From Desulfotignum sp. (lineage in GTDB: Bacteria > Desulfobacterota > Desulfobacteria > Desulfobacterales > Desulfobacteraceae), in contig JAABSS010000025.1 in the NCBI GenBank assembly GCA_011390235.1, positions 1-6,923 of the forward strand: DNA of 6,923 nucleotides. The letters are read 5' to 3'. Of this stretch, positions 6,471 to 6,923 are shown one piece after another. Position numbers and translations under genes: made by a program. Within the stretch, counting starts at the first letter, position 1, and each line of letters begins with the position of its first letter. The notes beneath the pieces were generated by a model. That model saw only the letters and a program-made list of their open reading frames with translations, was not told the origin of the DNA and did not search any database.

Positions 6471-6923
6471 CTATTCTCCGTTTAAATGTTTATCCAGTCT
6501 TACAGGTTCCGGTGTATGCTGGCTCACCGGTCTCCAGTTGCAGAATGCACTGATTTCAATACCGTTAAAAATTATGGATACGGGCCGGTCCGCAGACACC
6601 ACCACCACAATGATTTTGGCATTGGCAGCTGAAAACCGCAAAGCAGAATTATATCTGGCGCCTCTTGCCATGTTCTCCCAGTTGATGGTCCGCCCGTCCA
6701 GCAGGCAGGCAAACCCGTGAATGGCGCTATCAGCCGTCAAATGGACAGCCCCGTCTATTTTCAGCAGAGAACAGACAAGATCTATGTTCTGGGGTTCCAC
6801 AAGACTCAGGGGCGGGTCCAGAACATGGCCGGACAGCCGCAGGGGCGGATCATTGAGATCGATGACCAGGGTGCAGCCATGGCGGGCCCTGCCGGCGCTG
6901 TGGACCAGGTGGGATACCACCTG
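6471..6923 (-). CDS. Diadenylate cyclase (DisA_N/DAC)-like domain protein, 5' end cut off
   Basis: The frame is open at the right edge, so the N-terminus is missing; 150 codons are visible, counted from base 6923, ending in TAG. The visible part follows the order of a DAC domain. GCTLVIDL (16-23) matches the GALIVIE strand, LDPPLSL (35-41) matches the LDA..S element, and IDGAVHL (56-62) contains the DGA motif. RGARYNSALRFSAANAKIIV (87-106), running into VVVSADRPVSII, matches the family's GTRHRAALGxSExxDAxxIVVSEExGxIS. DAC domains join two ATP into cyclic di-AMP using DGA and RHR. Here RHR is R90-Y91-N92, so this is a divergent branch: an enzyme with altered chemistry, or a nucleotide sensor. 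No membrane segment is visible. It is the first visible gene of a cluster with the His-rich gene (2-bp gap) and nagZ. Assignment rests on motif recognition only. Confidence 0.6.
   Translation of the reverse strand, partial: QVVSHLVHSAGRARHGCTLVIDLNDPPLRLSGHVLDPPLSLVEPQNIDLVCSLLKIDGAVHLTADSAIHGFACLLDGRTINWENMARGARYNSALRFSAANAKIIVVVVSADRPVSIIFNGIEISAFCNWRPVSQHTPEPVRLDKHLNGE

Noticed and set aside
6142..6720. Plus-strand open frame with a Met/Val-rich hydrophobic stretch resembling membrane segments
   Set aside because: The hydrophobic pattern is the reverse complement of the CAT/CAC-rich codons of the His-rich gene, not a real membrane protein.

Overview
The window looks like ordinary chromosomal DNA of a Gram-negative, moderate-GC bacterium. 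My best guess is a sulfate-reducing desulfobacterium (Desulfobacter/Desulfotignum-like). This rests on the overall look of the proteins, a ThrH-type gene placed directly behind hom, and a cytoplasmic NagZ. It is inference, not a database match.

Layout, left to right. (1) Positions 1-528 (+) hold the 3' part of a gene for an exported NlpC/P60-like protein; all three positions where the catalytic residues should be are substituted. (2) Positions 711-871 (-) hold a self-contained initiator tRNA-fMet unit: sigma70-type promoter, tRNA with encoded CCA, and a hairpin terminator. (3) Positions 912-2824 (-) hold hom (homoserine dehydrogenase with an ACT domain) followed by thrH, with stop and start codons overlapping as TGATG. 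(4) Positions 2825-2980 are a divergent promoter region in which two back-to-back -35 elements form a perfect inverted repeat. (5) Positions 2981-5041 (+) hold purM (purine synthesis) and tsaD (tRNA t6A modification), six bases apart. (6) Positions 5082-6923 (-) hold a tight three-gene cluster, listed in transcription order: the 3' part of a gene whose product resembles a diadenylate cyclase (DisA_N/DAC) domain, a very histidine-rich putative metal-binding protein, and nagZ (peptidoglycan recycling). This cluster converges on tsaD.

How the genes work together. Hom and ThrH are likely consecutive steps toward threonine (aspartate semialdehyde to homoserine to phosphohomoserine). PurM and TsaD are housekeeping enzymes that probably share one transcript. 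The DAC-like/His-rich/nagZ cluster is the least conventional part. Its gene junctions (2-bp gap, then 8-bp overlap) indicate one mRNA, placing a possible cyclic-dinucleotide-related protein, a metal-binding protein and a cell-wall recycling enzyme under common expression. The DAC-like protein has the DGA motif, but RYN replaces the usual RHR. No CRISPR array, insertion sequence, phage gene or integrase was seen.
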